A stretch of 49,381 nucleotides of DNA from Pseudomonas sp. A-1 (GTDB taxonomy: Bacteria > Pseudomonadota > Gammaproteobacteria > Pseudomonadales > Pseudomonadaceae): positions 1 to 49,381 of the forward strand of contig NZ_SSTC01000029.1 in NCBI RefSeq assembly GCF_004801855.1, read 5' to 3'. A program made the translations under genes and the position numbers. Under the pieces are notes generated by a model, which saw only the letters and a program-made list of their open reading frames with translations, did no database searches and had not been told where the DNA came from. Position 1 is the first letter of the stretch. Every line of letters begins with the position of its first letter. Below, one piece after another: positions 48,006 to 49,381 of this stretch.

Positions 48006-49381
48006 TCAGGTCGCCTTGCGCGGCTTGGCCCGCGCGGTGGGCTCGGCGACCAGCGGGTCGTCCGGCCAGTAGTGCTTGGGATAGCGGCCCTTGAGGTCCT
48101 TCTTCACCTCGGCGTAGGTGTTGGCCCAGAAGCTGGCCAGATCCTGGGTGACCTGCACCGGGCGCTGCGCCGGTGACAGCAGGTGCAGCTTGACGCCGAG
48201 GCGCCCGCCGGCGATACGCGGCGTGGCGGCCAGGCCGAACAGCTCCTGCAGGCGCACCGCCAGCACCGGCGGCTCCTCGGCGTAGTCGAGACGGACCTTC
48301 GATCCGGACGGCACCTCGAGGGTCCTGGGCGCCAGCTCGTCGAGGCGCTGCGGCAGCGGCCAGGGCAGCAGGCCGTGGAGGATCGCCGAAAGGTCCAGTG
48401 CGGCGAAGTGGCTGAGGCGGCTGACCCTGCCCAGGTACGGTAGCAGCCAGTCCTCCAGCGTCGCCAGCAGGGCGCTGTCGGAGACGTCCGGCCATTCGCT
48501 GGTGCCCCTGTCCGCCAGGTCGAGGCGACGCAGCAGCGCCACGCGCGCCTGCCACTGGCGCAGCTCCGGCGTCCACGCCAGCAGCTCCAGGCCCTTGCGC
48601 CGCACCAGATTGATCAGCGCGCGGCCGCGGGCGGCCTCGTCCAGCCCGGCCAGCGCCTCGCTGGACAGCACCAGCTCGCCGACCTTGCGCTGGCGCTCGG
48701 CGCGCAGCACGCCCTCGCGCTCGTCCCAGTCGAGCACCTCGCTGGCGCTGACCTGCTCGGCCAGCGGGCCGTCGAACAGCGCCGGGTCGAGGTCGGTCGC
48801 CAGGTAGATGCGCTCCTCGCGCTGGCCCTGGCGGCTGCCCAGGTCGGCGATCACCAGCCACTCGTGCTTCATCAGCGCATCGGGCTCACCGAACTGCGCC
48901 GCGCGGCCGTTGGCCAGGCGGTAGTCGGCTGAGCCTGCGCGGCGCTGGCGGGCGATGCGGTCGGGATAGGCGAAGGCCAGCAGGCAGCCGAGCCAGCGCG
49001 GATGTTCGGGATCGGCCACCGCCTGTTCGACCTTTCTCGGCAGGAGGCTGCGGAACTGGCGGGCCAGCTGGCGCGCGCGCTGCACGCCGCCTTGGGCGGC
49101 ACCCCGCTGGGCGCCACGCGCCGCGCGCGAATCGCCGGCGAGCAGGGCGATGCGAGTGTGCAGGTCGGCGCCACCGCTGCTACGCAGGATGTCCCGCTCG
49201 GACAGCAGCGCGGCGAGGTCGGCGGCCAGCGCGCCGAGGCCGAGCACCTGCCCGCGCAGCAGCAGGTGGGCGAGGCGCGGATGGGTCGGCAGCGTGGCCA
49301 TCGCCTGGCCGTGGGCGGTCAGCGCCCAGCCCTTGCCGCGCGGCTCCAGCGCGCCGAGGCGCTGCAGCAGCTCGCGGGCCT
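48006..49381 (-). CDS. hrpB: ATP-dependent helicase HrpB, C-terminal part
   Basis: 457 C-terminal residues of a family of about 840; the DEAH motor domains lie outside the window. Visible: the winged-helix/ratchet region (QRLGALEPRGKGWALTAHG, LPTHPRLAHLLL), then the HrpB-specific C-terminal domain (DWDEREGVLRAERQRKVGEL, PEDLVLSSEALAG-like LVLSSEALAGLDEA, LDYAEEPPVLAVRLQELFG, SFWANTYAEVKKDLKGRYPKHYWPDDP near the end). That final DLKGRYPKHYWPDDP is diagnostic of HrpB. The frame stays open to the right edge. An internal ATG at 49301 is not the start. Confidence 0.93.
   Translation of the reverse strand, partial: ARELLQRLGALEPRGKGWALTAHGQAMATLPTHPRLAHLLLRGQVLGLGALAADLAALLSERDILRSSGGADLHTRIALLAGDSRAARGAQRGAAQGGVQRARQLARQFRSLLPRKVEQAVADPEHPRWLGCLLAFAYPDRIARQRRAGSADYRLANGRAAQFGEPDALMKHEWLVIADLGSRQGQREERIYLATDLDPALFDGPLAEQVSASEVLDWDEREGVLRAERQRKVGELVLSSEALAGLDEAARGRALINLVRRKGLELLAWTPELRQWQARVALLRRLDLADRGTSEWPDVSDSALLATLEDWLLPYLGRVSRLSHFAALDLSAILHGLLPWPLPQRLDELAPRTLEVPSGSKVRLDYAEEPPVLAVRLQELFGLAATPRIAGGRLGVKLHLLSPAQRPVQVTQDLASFWANTYAEVKKDLKGRYPKHYWPDDPLVAEPTARAKPRKAT

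Overview
The window reads as chromosomal DNA of a Pseudomonas (Gammaproteobacteria). It has very high GC, Shine-Dalgarno-led genes and typical Pseudomonas neighbourhoods (exa/ped quinoprotein cluster; M23 peptidase - oprC - leuA; carboxylesterase - rhlB). Four families of short palindromic intergenic repeats of pseudomonad type are also present. I see no phage, insertion sequence, CRISPR array, rRNA or tRNA. The two ends cut genes: exaC on the left, hrpB on the right.

Region 1 (1-20667) is a large PQQ-dependent alcohol oxidation locus. It holds a cytosolic aldehyde dehydrogenase (exaC) and two periplasmic quinoprotein alcohol dehydrogenases. The first (2983-4767) carries the extra Asp that marks lanthanide enzymes (WDFDG, PedH type). 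The second (11080-12954) has Ser there (WDFSG, calcium ExaA/PedE type). Around them lie a cytochrome c550, the quinoprotein relay accessory set (zinc metallohydrolase, SoxYZ-like carrier, periplasmic binding protein) and a pentapeptide-repeat protein. A cupredoxin-like protein precedes a membrane histidine kinase and LuxR-type regulator (PedS2/PedR2-like). A run of binding protein, Sel1 protein, YVTN propeller and ABC-2 exporter closes the locus. Three genes look like local additions: a chemoreceptor, an SLC13/RCK transporter and a small Cys-rich protein. A recurring element, consensus about CCTTGGTAGCAnnACC, lies upstream of exaC, pedH, between exaB and exaA (four copies), and between the cupredoxin and binding-protein genes. 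It is a good candidate operator tying the locus together.

Region 2 (20678-30494) is mostly housekeeping. It contains an MFS transporter coupled to a 40-residue membrane peptide, yejK, a PPK2-type kinase, a GIY-YIG protein, a carboxylesterase, rhlB, an M23 peptidase, and two tandem mechanosensitive-channel paralogues.

Region 3 (30616-35500) has the TonB-dependent copper receptor oprC with its CxxxM site, a DUF2946 protein upstream, and leuA preceded by a possible Leu-rich leader peptide. Region 4 (35571-49381) has arfB, endA, DUF2238, an MFS efflux pump, a cupin, DUF2784, a flavin reductase, an omega-amidase next to a methionine-type aminotransferase, a coiled-coil zinc-ribbon membrane protein, an RhlE-type helicase, a NYN protein, an SDR, a double CDGSH protein, a TauE/SafE permease and the C-terminal part of HrpB.

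Gene functions rest on motif and family recognition by eye. No database search was run.
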